NCBI GenBank assembly: GCA_963826795.1
Contig: CAWGYT010000001.1
Location: 62,001 to 126,000, forward strand
Direction: 5' to 3'
From: CAWGYT01 sp963826795
Lineage (GTDB): Bacteria; Planctomycetota; Planctomycetia; Pirellulales; Pirellulaceae
DNA length: 64,000 bases
The position numbers and the translations under genes are program-made. Positions 39,501 through 48,521 of this stretch are shown here, piece by piece; the first letter of the stretch is position 1, and each line of letters begins with the position of its first letter. The notes beneath the pieces are model-generated. The model saw nothing but the letters and a program-made list of their open reading frames with translations, searched no databases and was not told the origin of the DNA.

Positions 39501-40011
39501 GATTTCGCTTGTCGTCTTTTCCGGGATCCCTATTTCCTGTGCCGGCGGGATGATCGCCATCGCAATCATGGGGGTCGAGTTGAACACGGCCGTGTGGGTG
39601 GGATTCATCGCGCTGGCAGGCTTGGCCGCCGACGATGGAATCGTGATGGCCAGCTACATTCACGAGCGATTGAAACGCCGTAGGATCGAATCGGTCGATG
39701 AGCTGCGGGAAGAAATTTACGAAGCCGGGCTGAAACGCATCCGCCCCTGCGTAATGACAACACTCACAACGATCGCCGCATTGGTGCCCGTTCTGATATC
39801 CACGGGACGTGGCGCTGATGTGGCACGCGCGATGGCCCTGCCGGTGTTTGGTGGCATGCTGATCGAACCCTTCACGACGTTCGTCGTTCCCACGGTTTAC
39901 TGCGCCTATATGGAACTTAAACTTCGCGCCGGCGTACACGATGAGCTCCTACAAATGTCGCTGGATGACTCCACGCCACCCGTGGGTCCGAACGAGTCGG
40001 CGGCCGCGTAA
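36502..40011 (+). CDS. cusA: CusA-like heavy-metal RND efflux pump with two extra membrane helices
   Basis: 1169 residues. HME-RND features are seen: N-terminal helix LREWLVVLIACVAVIAYGWYA, QVPLDAIPNVGENQVIV-type start (PLDAIPNVGENQVIVLTEWPG), the helix block LITIAVVVLFLLHVRASLMIAITL, and the second half LAGLAADDGIVMASYI. Typical CusA has about 1045 residues; here an insertion at about 512-575 adds two hydrophobic segments (LTVALAIAALMAGLCQFVW; AVAATAGAAALGFFAGWWMM) between helices of the usual bundle. It is translationally coupled to the adaptor. Substrate (Cu/Ag) is inferred from neighbouring metal-binding domains; Zn or Co pumps of the same family remain possible. Confidence 0.93.
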   Translation: MIRGILDFCLREWLVVLIACVAVIAYGWYATQTVPLDAIPNVGENQVIVLTEWPGRSPKDMEDQITYPLSIALQAVPGSKSVRGKSMFGFSFVQVTFDDRVDFYWARSRVAEQLTTVSGTLPAGVTPTLAPDATALGQIYYYVLEPPPGMDLAELRSKQDFFIKYAIQSVDGVAEVASIGGYVKQYQIEVDPDKLRYHTIPLSRVIEAVKASNIDVGAKTVETGGMEFIVRGKGFIGSGKTEQETIEQIKRTVVLTRDSIPVRVQDLAQVQVGPAFRRGALDLNGQESVGGVVVMRYGENPRDVIQRVKSKIASLEAELGGIRIHGIYDRTVLIDETVATLTEALGQETLITIAVVVLFLLHVRASLMIAITLPMAVLMAFAAMKLFGVDANIMSLAGIAIAIGTMVDMGIIVLENIYGALADWERSGSTGGAQRRLEVIRDAAAEVIPAVMTAVSTTIVSFLPVFFLTGRDHKLFAPLAWTKTFALAASLVVAITAVPVLGRIFLRTSRAPRLASLTVALAIAALMAGLCQFVWHDHITQWTGLNAVAATAGAAALGFFAGWWMMREKIRPMEENPASRFVRFLYAGRLRLALQHKFVMLSLPGIIFCLGLGAWIGLPKVLRPLERVVALLGADLNDVPGYVDAKHLFTGLKSDDWIALDEGSWFYMPSLYPAASFNQAMEVLQTQDTLIKQIPEVANVMGKIGRVDSALDPAPAAMIETYVMLKPRDEWRPNVTERMIWDEINSVATLPGVTPASPLQPIEGRIVMLQSGIKAAMAVRIYGDSLAGLGKASVAVAEQLKQHHLVNGGTVNPDIVMGKPYYEFEVDRDASARYGMTTMMVNQLVSAGLGGVDVTTTVEGRERYPIQIRFDRKVRQRVGQLHRVPIVTNTDEVVPLERLAKVSTTWGPGAINSEDSRLVAHVMFSPAAGAGDLETVESVMEMLRAARESGQLVFPEGNFELQAVGSFQNQLEANRRLIWILPCVFLINLLLHYLHFRNLPISLVVFSGIPISCAGGMIAIAIMGVELNTAVWVGFIALAGLAADDGIVMASYIHERLKRRRIESVDELREEIYEAGLKRIRPCVMTTLTTIAALVPVLISTGRGADVARAMALPVFGGMLIEPFTTFVVPTVYCAYMELKLRAGVHDELLQMSLDDSTPPVGPNESAAA

Positions 40012-40081
40012 CAAGTCACGAATTGGATTGCTTGCGTGCCTCGTATGGCGCGCCTCGTATTTTTCTCAAAAGGAGTTGAGA

Positions 40082-40558
40082 ATGAACTACCATCTCGTGT
40101 TGACCTGGACGCTCGCGACAGGACTTGCCACGTTTTCGCTCTCGGCCGAAGAACTTGCTCCTCCGCGACGGGATCAGTTCGAACGTGAACAGATCCATAT
40201 GAAAGTGCAAGCAATTTGCCCCGTCTCCGGCCAAGCACTCGGCTCGCACGGCACGCCGGTCAAGGTGAAGGTCGGCGAGGAGATTGTCTTTCTCTGCTGC
40301 AAAGGGTGCCTCAAAGGACAAGTCGATCCTGAACATTGGGCCACGATCCATGCGAACTTCGCCAAGGCACAAAGGATCTGCCCCGTCATGAAGCACGAAC
40401 TGCCAGAGAATCCCCGGTGGACGATCGTTGAGGGACAGATCTTCTACGTCTGCTGCCCGCCCTGCACCGAAAAAATCGAGGCCGAACCCGCGTTGTTTCT
40501 CGACCAGCTTGAGGAACTCTACCTCAGCTCCCTTGAGTCGAAACGAACAACTCGATAA
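40082..40558 (+). CDS. Secreted double-CPV/CC (YHS-like) metal-binding protein
   Basis: 158 residues from the ATG at 40082, with a strong AAGGAG before it. A signal peptide (MNYHLVLTWTLATGLATFSLS) is followed by two similar modules: ICPVSGQALGSHGTPVKV...VFLCCKGCLKG and ICPVMKHELPENPRW...FYVCCPPCTEK. Each has a CPV and a CC-x-x-C motif, as in the C-terminal module of the CusB-like protein. It starts 70 bases after the pump stop and probably belongs to the same operon. A periplasmic metal carrier or buffer feeding the pump is a plausible role. Confidence 0.8.
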   Translation: MNYHLVLTWTLATGLATFSLSAEELAPPRRDQFEREQIHMKVQAICPVSGQALGSHGTPVKVKVGEEIVFLCCKGCLKGQVDPEHWATIHANFAKAQRICPVMKHELPENPRWTIVEGQIFYVCCPPCTEKIEAEPALFLDQLEELYLSSLESKRTTR

Positions 40559-40644
40559 AGTCAAACACCAAACGGGTACTGGGAGCGACGCGAGGGAAGT
40601 TGCGAAGCTGGTTACAGTTTGTGTTCCCTTGTTGTGACGGCTGA

Positions 40645-41118
40645 CCAGCCCTCACCCGACCGGTCCCCGCCAGCGGGCCCCGGGCGACCTCTCCCGGCCT
40701 CGGGAGAGGTGACACAACCATGTCTCTTCTCCCCAATGCGGGAGAGGTGACACAACCATGTCCCTTCTCCCCAACGCGGGAGAAGGTGGCCGAAGGCCGG
40801 ATGAGGGGGACACGCCCCGCTGCCAGACACCCAACTACCCAGCCCTCACCCGCCCGGTCCCCGCCAGCGGGCCCCGGGCGACCTCTCCCGGCCTCGGGAG
40901 AGGTGACACAACCATGTCCCTTCTCCCCAATGCGGGAGAAGGTGGCCGAAGGCCGGATGAGGGGGACACGCCCCGCTGCCAGACACCCAACTACCCAGCC
41001 CTCACCCGCCCGGTCCCCGCCAGCGGGCCCCGGGCGACCTCTCCCGGCCTCGGGAGAGGTGACACAACCATGTCCCTTCTCCCCAATGCGGGAGAAGGTG
41101 GCCGAAGGCCGGATGAGG
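40645..41118. repeat. Repeat block A (three to four units)
   Basis: The block has units of CCTCACCCG, GGGCGACCTCTCCCGGCC, GGGAGAGGTGACAC, CTTCTCCCCAATGCGGGAG and GGCCGAAGGCCGG. Here the units read CAACCATGTC where the copies at 22 and 49 kb read GATCCTGTC, so each block looks homogenised within itself. No gene lies between 40559 and 41191. Confidence 0.9.
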
Positions 41119-41191
41119 GGGCTTGCCTGGCCGCATCCCCACTGACGACCAAACCCGGAACTCAACCCGCCAGTGCTTCAAGGACTCGAAA

Positions 41192-41641
41192 ATGCAAATC
41201 TGGGTCGACGCCGACGCGTGTCCCGGCGAGATCAAGGAACTGTTGTTCCGGGCTGCGAGGCGGACCATGACCAAAGTGACGCTGGTGGCCAATCAATCGA
41301 TGCGCATCCCGCGTTCCGAGTATATCGATAGCTTGCTCGTGCCCGGTGGGATGAACGTCGCCGATCGCCGAATTCTCGAGCTGGTCCAACCAGGTGACCT
41401 GGTGATCACGGCCGACATTCCGTTGGCCGCCGAAGTCGTCGCGCACGGCGGGCAGGCGCTTAATCCTCGCGGCGAGATGTACACACATGCCAACGTGGGC
41501 GAACGGCTTGCCGTTCGGGATCTGCTGGACACGCTGCGGGGAGGAGGTCAGATCACGGGTGGCCCGGCGAACTTCAACGCCAAGGATCGACAAGCCTTTG
41601 CCAATCAGCTCGATCGCTATCTGACTTCGACAAAGAGCTGA
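41192..41641 (+). CDS. YaiI/YqxD (UPF0178) family protein
   Basis: 149 residues from the ATG at 41192 (MQIWVDADACPGEIKELLF). The WVDADACP opening, LITADIPLA-type strand (GDLVITADIPLAAEVVAHGG) and GPANFNAKDRQAFANQLDR ending are family hallmarks. The fold is PIN-like; the molecular role is not settled. An upstream frame to 41123 runs into the repeat block and is not part of the gene. It stands alone between repeats and the radical SAM gene. Confidence 0.92.
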   Translation: MQIWVDADACPGEIKELLFRAARRTMTKVTLVANQSMRIPRSEYIDSLLVPGGMNVADRRILELVQPGDLVITADIPLAAEVVAHGGQALNPRGEMYTHANVGERLAVRDLLDTLRGGGQITGGPANFNAKDRQAFANQLDRYLTSTKS

Positions 41642-41913
41642 GCCAAACGGCCTGGGCTCGCTCGCCTTCACGAAACAATTCGCCCGTCTTCCCAGCGGAA
41701 AGCACAACGCGTCCTTCTCGTGCGACTTCGAGGGGACTCCGACGCCCGTCGCACAAATTCCGTTTGGGGCATTGGGGGCCGGCGAGCCGCTTGAGTCGAC
41801 ACCGATCGACACGCCTGCGCGCTGATGCTCGCGCCGCGAGTTGTTCACGTCCCGCATCCCGCAGCAGCCCGGCGGATTCGGTGCGAATCGCATGGCACAC
41901 GGATTTCGGCGAC

Positions 41914-43442
41914 TCACACCCCCGCAGACACCACGGACGAGCAGCGGATGTCGGCATTCGGATCGGTGTCGTCCCGCTGGGCGAGCCGTGTTCGAAACCT
42001 TACATGTCTTCTGCGAGTCAGTTCAACCAGCGGCCGCCAGACGGCGTGAGTCAGCCGATACCTAATCAACAGGTGCCAGAACAAGTTGGAACGCTTGTAT
42101 AGATACGACATCGCCAGATAGGGCAACACCGCCCTCCAGTCCGTGGGGCGGCGACACCAAATCGACGCATGCGAAAACAGTCGCTCGTAGCACCATTCAT
42201 ACCCGGCCATCAACTCATCGGGACTCATGTTCTTCGGCTGAAACACCACGTGCGCTGTGTCGTACCGATTCCAATCCCGATGCAAAATCCGCCCCTCGGC
42301 CTCCATCTGGCGGAACAGCGGAGTCGCTGGATAGGGAGTGAGAATGTGAAACGTGGCACACTCAAGCCGATTCTCCTCGACCCATTGGACGGTCTGTTGA
42401 AAGACATCTCGCTGGTCATGATCGAACCCGAGCACGAAGCTTCCGTTGACCTGAATCCCATGTTCGTGAAACAGTGCGACTCGACGCGCGTATTCAGCCG
42501 GAGTGGGACTCTTCTTGCCGGCATCTTCAATGTTGCGAGCCTGAAGCGATTCGAAGCCGACGAATACGCCGGTGCATCCCGAGAGTGCCATTTCCCGTAT
42601 TACGGAAGGGTCGTCCGTGACGTCAAGGCTGACGGCCGCACTCCAGATCTTCTTCAGCGGCCCGATTGCCTGGCTCAGTTCTCGCAAGTATTCCGGCCGC
42701 GAACCCAGGTTATTGTCCGTAAACACGGCGTAAGGTTGTCCGTCGTTCACGAATTCATCAACGACCTGAGCCGGGTCTCGCACGAGGTACGGTACATGTA
42801 GGCCGTCTGTCGCGAGATAGCAGAAACCGCATCGACTGTGGCAGCCGCGTGTGGCAATCAGACTGGTCGTTGTCAAGAAGCTGGCCTTGGGCAGCAAGTC
42901 CCGCCGCGGCGGCGGATCCTCGCGGTAGGGCCTCTTGAAGCTGCCAAAGTACTCGCGCCGCAATTGACCGCGCTCCACATCATCCAGGATCTGTGCCCAC
43001 AGTTGAACTCCATCTCCGAATGCGAGCGAATCGGCATGCGGAGCACACTCGTCGGGACAAGATTGTACGTGGAGCCCGCCGAAAACCACTCGCGCACCCG
43101 CGCGCGAAACCAACGCGCCAATTCGTAAGCCCGCTGGGCAAACGTGAGATGGACGGTGATGCCCACCACCTGCGGAAAGGGATCGCTGGGCGGAGCACCC
43201 TGCAGCAGATTCTCGTCCCAATACACGACACGCCAATGCGCGGGCGTGCTGCTCGCAATGCTTGTCAGCGCGAGCGTGGGTGTGAGCACATGTTTACCGA
43301 AGCTCGCATGCGCGTCCTTGGGGTAGAACGGATTGACCAGCAAAGCCAGATACTTCTGGATCGAAGCAGGCTGCCAGCTCCAGTCCAGACTCGGCGCCAC
43401 GCGCATTGCCCGGGGAATCCATCTTTCAACCATCTTCAACAT
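41914..43442 (-). pseudogene. B12-binding radical SAM protein, one-base frameshift
   Basis: The N-terminal part (from ATG 43442 or 43433) reads MVERWIPRAM and PQVVGITVHLTFAQRAYELARWFRA, the cobalamin-binding fold. The conserved continuation GARVVFGGLHVQSCPDE lies in another frame; the switch falls in the alternating CG run at about 43098-43106, where one base seems missing. The second part has the radical SAM cluster motif ATRGCHSRCGFCYLAT (CxxxCxxC), then CTGVFVGFESLQ and QVNGSFVLGFDHD typical of this family. A joined protein would have about 510 residues. Such enzymes often modify lipids, sugars or bases. It may be a disabled gene or a sequence error. Confidence 0.82.
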
Positions 43443-43534
43443 CCACCGCCGAACCCGCCATGACTCGCGTATCTTTCAATCCACGCATGGAGCTCGCTTG
43501 ACCCGCGCGACGCCACAGTCCGCCTGCTCTCAAT

Positions 43535-44287
43535 TTAGCCGTACAGCTTGTAGGCCTCGGCCGCGGTCAGCTTCCGCGCACGAATCTCGCCGTTCGCCAG
43601 CTGCTCGCCATTCGGGTCAATATAGACCCGCCCCCGCCGTTTGACCTTGGGATCCACATTCAAGACATGAATATTGAAGATATAAGCCGTCTCCGAGGCT
43701 GCCTTGAACCAGTGAACATTGTCCTTGAAATCCGAGACCGTCGAGAATTCACCGACTTTGAACTGCCGATCAATGGATGGCTTGACAATCATGTGCTCCG
43801 CTTCATCTTCGATTCGGTCGTAGTGGCGACCGTGGAACTCACCCTTGAGGATCAAGAACGCCGTCGCCATGTTGTTGTGTCCGTGAGGAGCAACCGACCG
43901 CGACTGCTTCAACGCGAACATCTGGTGGCCGAAAACTAATTCCGTGGGTAGACCCTCAACCCTCGGGAACTTCGCTTGAAACGCGCGCTCGCCGTTGTCC
44001 TTGAGCTGCATGTCCTTGGTCAGCCGTTCGAAGTCCACGTACGACAAGAACTCAGGCAAATCCACCTGGCTGAAGAGCTTCTCAATTTCCGACTGCCACT
44101 GCAGCTGGGTCAACTTCTCACCTCGCATCTCGAGTGTCAGGCGATTGACATCTGCAAGCCACTTCGCCGCGATCGGCTTCACTTCGCTCGCCAAGACATC
44201 GTGCCCGCAGACGGTCTCCAATAACGAGTAGGCAAGTAAGGACCCAAGGGTCGTCTTCGAAAAATCGCGACGGTCGATGGCAGACAT
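43535..44287 (-). CDS. Tat-type secreted cupin-like protein
   Basis: 250 residues from the ATG at 44287 (MSAIDRRDFSKTTLG), with CGGAGC before it; a longer upstream reading to 44608 is unsupported. The RRDFSK motif and following hydrophobic LGSLLAYSLLETV make a Tat-like signal. The C-terminal half has a cupin pattern: VAPHGHNNMATAFLILKGEFHGRHY (HxH, then Glu and His) and HMIVKPS. A metal-centred cupin such as a dioxygenase-like protein is possible; the substrate is unknown. Confidence 0.7.
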   Translation of the reverse strand: MSAIDRRDFSKTTLGSLLAYSLLETVCGHDVLASEVKPIAAKWLADVNRLTLEMRGEKLTQLQWQSEIEKLFSQVDLPEFLSYVDFERLTKDMQLKDNGERAFQAKFPRVEGLPTELVFGHQMFALKQSRSVAPHGHNNMATAFLILKGEFHGRHYDRIEDEAEHMIVKPSIDRQFKVGEFSTVSDFKDNVHWFKAASETAYIFNIHVLNVDPKVKRRGRVYIDPNGEQLANGEIRARKLTAAEAYKLYG

Positions 44288-44647
44288 GGTTCGCTCCGGG
44301 AAAGGTCCTATTCGAGTCGAATCGAATCGCCCGAAGCGATTCGCAGGCGTGTTTCGCCGGTAGAGATTATAACCGATCGCGTCGTGCGATGGCCCCTGAC
44401 GAGGGAGCAACTTCTGTGCGGAAAGCCAAAAAAGCAACCCCATTCGCAGCTCGTATTTTCCAACTCTCCACGCTGACACTAACCGCGATCCTCGTCGCCA
44501 GGCCGATCGCGATTCGGGGCGTTGGCTGTAAGGTCGCGATCGTTGTCCCGAATTCGCAAACGGATCAAGAGGGCGGTCTACCGTCGAGCGTGCCACCCGA
44601 ACTTGCATTCGACGATCGTGACGGACGAGGCGGGTCAGACGGTTTGC
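44288..44647. other. Gene-free stretch between the cupin and cytochrome genes
   Basis: I see no supported gene, repeat or strong hairpin in these 360 bases. Open frames in it lack start context and family similarity. It includes the upstream region of the cupin gene and the 3' flank of the cytochrome gene. Confidence 0.5.
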
Positions 44648-46550
44648 TTACAACGACTTCAGATATTCGATCACGTCGGCAAGCTCTTGCGCTGTAAAGT
44701 CCGCTTCGCCCGCGACCCGCGTGGGGGCATGGGGACCGGAGAGGAGTTCCGCGAGCGACTTGGCTCGGCCGTCATGCAAATAGCGGACTTTGCGGTAATT
44801 CCCCAGCAAAGACGGTGTATTGAACCCCCGATATCGATCCATGGGGCGGCCCAGTCCGACGTCGTGGATTTTTCCATCCGTGAAGTAAGGGCCGAGATGA
44901 CAGGAAGTGCAACCGGCCTGCTGACTGGTAAAAACCGCCTCGCCTCGCTGCGCCGCGGCACTCTGCGACTCATCCGAGTTGCGATACGGATTCGGCGGCG
45001 GGTCGAGCGTCTCGAGGAACGCCAGAATCGCGTCCGTCTCATCCGCATCGATCCCCTCTCCCTGCATCGTCTGAGTGAATGACTTGTGCATCGCGTCACG
45101 CAAGTCGTTTTGCCATCCGTGCCAAGTCCACGGGCCGGTCGCATGCACATGATAAAGCGGCAAGACCGTCTTCATCGTCAACTCGGAACCATCGTTCATG
45201 GTATCCATCGCCTTGGCGTTCGTGCCCCCGTCGTAGTGACAGCTGTGGCAACTGTACCATTGATCGAGACTTCGTTGACCGTCATAAAACAGCTCCATGC
45301 CGCGGCGAGCGAGTGGCATGGACACCGGATCTTGCGAAGCGCTGCTCAGCGGCAGCTCGCGTACGACTTCGCGCGACTCGATATCCACTTGCTGTACGCA
45401 GTCGCGCAGAAAGTTGGCGACGAAGACGGTCCGGTTGTCCTGGGAGATCTCCATCCCCATGGGCCGGCCGCCGACATCGATCCGATAAAACAGATCGCTG
45501 TCTTCCAACAGCGCGCGATCGATCAAATCACCAGGCCCACCCGTCCCGATGTAGGGTAGATCCGGGTTGCGATACACCAGCAATTCGTGTGTGCCGGACG
45601 CCGACACAACCAGACGACGCTGATCGTGACTGAGCACTAAGCCGTGCGGATCGGCAACCGCCTTACGCGGCACATCCAGCGAAATCGCCTCGCGATAGGC
45701 GGGCCCGTCCAGCCGCACACGTGCGATCCGACTCGCCAGGACCCAGCCCAGCCGGATGTTGCCTGTTGTGATCGGATTGCTGCGATATACCATCCACGGA
45801 AAATAGACATACTCGCCATCCGACGAACAGGCGAGATGGCCGATATTGATGCCGCCCGTGATGCTCTGCTTGTAAAGCACACCGCCTTGTCCCGCTTCGC
45901 CCCCTTGGCCCCCTTGGCCCGCTTGGCCCGCTTGGCCCAAATCCAAGACAGCAATCGCGCTCTCGCCGCTGCAGCCGACGGCCAACCGCGTTCCGTCGGG
46001 GGAAACGGCCAAGTAACGCGGCCACTTCCCAACGGGCAACTTGCGGATCACCTCGGCCCTTTCCAGATCCAGTTCCGCCACCTCGCCCGAGGCGGCGAGC
46101 CCCACGTACGCCACGCGCCCTGACGGTGCGACCGCAAGCCCGACAGGCTCGAACCCGACGTCAATCGTCGCCCGTCGTTCCAAGCGTCCGTCAACGACTT
46201 GAACGATCACAACCTCGCCCGTGTCCGAGCAGCTGACGGCGAGCTGCTGGCCATCTAGACAGCGCACCACCATCGCCGGGTGGCCCAGGTCACACAGTTC
46301 GTCCAGCACCCTACCGCTTGCAAGGTCAATCAAGGAAATCGAATCGGAAGTCTGATTGGCCGTCACCAGCCACTGCTCGTCGCCAGCTCAGCACCAGATC
46401 GACCGGCGACCGATAAACGTCATCGCTCACACGGTTTTCCGTCGAAACTCGCGGCGGCGGAGGCGCCTGAGCAAGAAGTCTGGAGGAACAGCCAAGAATC
46501 CCGAGCGTGATCGCCGCGAGTCGTAGCAAGCAGTTTGGTGGGCGGCTCAT
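44648..46550 (-). CDS. Beta-propeller plus dihaem cytochrome c protein, N-terminal frameshift
   Basis: A signal segment starts at ATG 46550 (MSRPPNCLLRLAAITLGILG, with a Cys that may be lipidated) and reads to YRSPVDLVLS. The conserved continuation GDEQWLVTANQTSDSISLID is in another frame; the switch lies at about 46381-46390, where one base seems extra. Then come a YncE-like seven-blade propeller (AVSPDGTRLAVGCSG) and a C-terminal cytochrome part with two CxxCH sites, SCHSCHYDGG and GCTSCHLGPYFTDG, plus LHDGRAKSLAELL as in dihaem peroxidase-like proteins. A periplasmic electron-transfer or peroxidase role is inferred. The propeller contains a Gly/Gln/Ala tract (45888-45945). Confidence 0.85.
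45888..45945 (-). repeat. In-frame GC-rich microrepeat in a propeller blade
   Basis: On the coding strand, repeated GGCCAAGCGGGCCAAGGGG-like units encode DLGQAGQAGQGGQGGEAGQGG in the cytochrome-propeller gene. The tract is a 9-base repeat expansion within a surface loop between propeller strands. It keeps the frame. Confidence 0.7.
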
Positions 46551-46822
46551 CCGCGTGAGTCCTTCAAGGTGCATGGGGCAGGGTGTTATATATAGGTTCG
46601 GGCGTTGGCGAAACAAGCGTCGGCCAAACCGCAACGAAGGCTACGAACATAGCAGATTCGAAGACAGTTCGTAAAATGACGATTCGGCGACTTGTCGAGT
46701 TGGGGGCGATCGCCGAGAATACCGGAGAGCTTTGAGGATCGCAACGATGTCGTTGATCTCAAACACCGTCTGAACCTCAGCGGGTTCGTCATTCTGAAGC
46801 CTTTCGTTTCAAGGAGTTACTG

Positions 46823-47389
46823 ATGAAGCAATTGAAAATCGTCACAATCGCGGTTGCACTACTGGCGGGCGTCTCGTTTGCCTTCGCGGACGAGATCAAG
46901 AGCGGTCTGCAGGCCGGCGATTTGATCGATGCGTTCTACGTCACCAAGCTGGCCGGAGCGGAAGACGACGGTGTTGAGGTTGGTAAGAACCTGTGCTATC
47001 GCTGCAAAAACGGCGGTCGCCCCCAGGTGATGGTGTTCACACGTTCAGCTGACGGCAAGGTCGCGCAGTTGCTCCAGAAGCTGGACAGCGCCCTGGCCGA
47101 GAACACCGACAAGCAGCTCCGCGCGTTCGTCAACGTCCTGGGTGAAGACAAGGCGGTCGCGACGGAACATGCGACGTCGTTGGCCGAATCCACCAAGGTG
47201 AAGCACATTCCGTTCGTTGTCCCGAACGAATTCGAAAACGGGCCTGACAATTACGGACTCAATCCTGACGCGGCCGTCACCGTGATCCTGGCCGACGGCG
47301 GCAAAGTGAAGGCCAATCATGCCTTCGCTTCAGCCGACCAAGTGGAAATTGATTCCGTGATCAGCGACCTGCAAAAGATTTTGAACTAG
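46823..47389 (+). CDS. Secreted thioredoxin-like planctomycete protein
   Basis: 188 residues with TTCAAGGAGTTACTG before the ATG. A signal peptide (MKQLKIVTIAVALLAGVSFAFA) leads to a small alpha/beta domain with a CYRCKNGGRPQVMVFTRS segment (CxxC-like, CYRC), and VKHIPFVVPNE further on, which resemble thioredoxin-fold planctomycete proteins. Function unknown; a periplasmic redox role is possible. A good terminator follows. Confidence 0.7.
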   Translation: MKQLKIVTIAVALLAGVSFAFADEIKSGLQAGDLIDAFYVTKLAGAEDDGVEVGKNLCYRCKNGGRPQVMVFTRSADGKVAQLLQKLDSALAENTDKQLRAFVNVLGEDKAVATEHATSLAESTKVKHIPFVVPNEFENGPDNYGLNPDAAVTVILADGGKVKANHAFASADQVEIDSVISDLQKILN

Positions 47390-47428
47390 CGTTCCGCCGA
47401 ATGCGAACGCTCGACGAAAAGCAACGCA

Positions 47429-47458
47429 GCCGCGGCGCCCTTGAGCGCCGCGGCTTTT
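47429..47458 (+). terminator. Intrinsic terminator after the thioredoxin-like gene
   Basis: GCCGCGGCGC (47429-47438) pairs with GCGCCGCGGC (47445-47454) perfectly, with a 6-base loop and a TTTT tail. It lies 40 bases after the stop at 47389. Confidence 0.85.
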
Positions 47459-47478
47459 CTTATGAGTCGATCGCCGCT

Positions 47479-47726
47479 CGGTAGCTACGAGCGTGAGACT
47501 CCCGCCGGCAAGCGGCGGGCATCTTATGAGAACGGGGGCGTGCACTTCGTAGCTACGAGCGTGAGACTCCCGCCGGCAAGCGGCGGGCATCTTATGAGAA
47601 CGGGGGCGTGCGCTTCGTAGCAGCGAGCGTGAGACTCCCGCCGGCAAGCGGCGGGCAACTTAACAGAATCCGTAGCTACGAGCGTGAGACTCCCGCCGGC
47701 GGGCATCGGCATCGGCATCGGCATCG
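47479..47726. repeat. Repeat B tandem array and GGCATC microsatellite
   Basis: A unit of about 68 bases (AGCTACGAGCGTGAGACTCC...AAGCGGCGGGCATCT, then AACGGGGGCGTGC) occurs about three and a half times with small changes. It contains the palindrome CCCGCCGGCAAGCGGCGGG. The last unit runs into four copies of GGCATC. Further copies of this family lie at 52397-52446 and 59735-59855. No gene lies between 47390 and 47763. Confidence 0.9.
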
Positions 47727-47763
47727 CTCGGCAAAATCCGGGCCGAATACGATTGGCGCTGCT

Positions 47764-48366
47764 TCATCCTCCCGCGCGGCCGAGGAGCTGCTTTACGAGC
47801 GGCTCGATGTTCTCTTCGTACGTGAAGCCCGTGGGACCGTACTCGTCGGAATCGTTGTTAAACGCGGTGTGCAACCTGCCTTCGCGATCGTATACCAAGA
47901 CAACCGGAATGGCGACGGCTTGCACTTGTTTCAGCACCGCCTCGTCCGAATCGGTCGAAACGAAATTTCGCATCGTTGCCTTTTGCGTTTCGAGGACCCG
48001 CTGCACAGCAGGCAAGACGTCTTCGGGTGACTCGCCTTCACCGCCATAAAAATCGACGCTTAGCGAAGCTCCGGCCAGTTGGTCACCATATTTGCGATTG
48101 AGTTCGACAAACCCAGGAAACTCGCGCAGACAAGACGGGCAGTACGTTGACCAGATGTCGACCACGACCACTTTTCCACGCTGGCCAGCGACCCAAGCCT
48201 GGACTTCGTCCCAGCTCTTTAGTTCCACCTGCACCTGAGGGTCGACCGACGACTCGGTGGCTGCGACAGGCGGCGTTTGACTGCTCTCGACTGCTGACTC
48301 GTCAGAGGCACAGCCAAATAGGACGACACCAAGGACTCCAAGCCCACACGCTGTCGTCGCTCGCAT
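47764..48366 (-). CDS. TlpA/ResA-like thioredoxin lipoprotein
   Basis: 200 residues from the ATG at 48366, with GTGGGAGC upstream. The signal peptide has a lipobox-like LFGC at about 16-19. After a Ser/Thr-rich linker, a thioredoxin fold follows: GKVVVVDIWSTYCPSCLREFPGFVELN with the CPSC active site, and VAIPVVLVYDREGRL (cis-Pro strand). It should be a periplasmic, membrane-anchored thiol reductase. The C-terminus runs close to a repeat array. Confidence 0.9.
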   Translation of the reverse strand: MRATTACGLGVLGVVLFGCASDESAVESSQTPPVAATESSVDPQVQVELKSWDEVQAWVAGQRGKVVVVDIWSTYCPSCLREFPGFVELNRKYGDQLAGASLSVDFYGGEGESPEDVLPAVQRVLETQKATMRNFVSTDSDEAVLKQVQAVAIPVVLVYDREGRLHTAFNNDSDEYGPTGFTYEENIEPLVKQLLGRAGG

Positions 48367-48521
48367 TTCTTGCTCCCACTTGTGATCAAAGTCGATTTGC
48401 TGATCCCGCTCAGTGCGATTCGCTTGATTGTGAGGAATCGCGGCGATGTTGGCAAGTCACGGCGCCGCGGCGCAAGCCGAACCATCGGGGGGCTGAATGC
48501 CTCTCAGAAAGGCAGGTCGCG

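Noticed and set aside
40524..41270. Open frames on both strands over the 40.6-41.1 kb block
   Set aside because: They translate repeat family A units and show the same peptides in both directions.
44389..44697. A possible small gene between the cupin and cytochrome genes
   Set aside because: There is no ribosome-binding site, no domain and no conserved composition, and it overlaps the cytochrome gene end.
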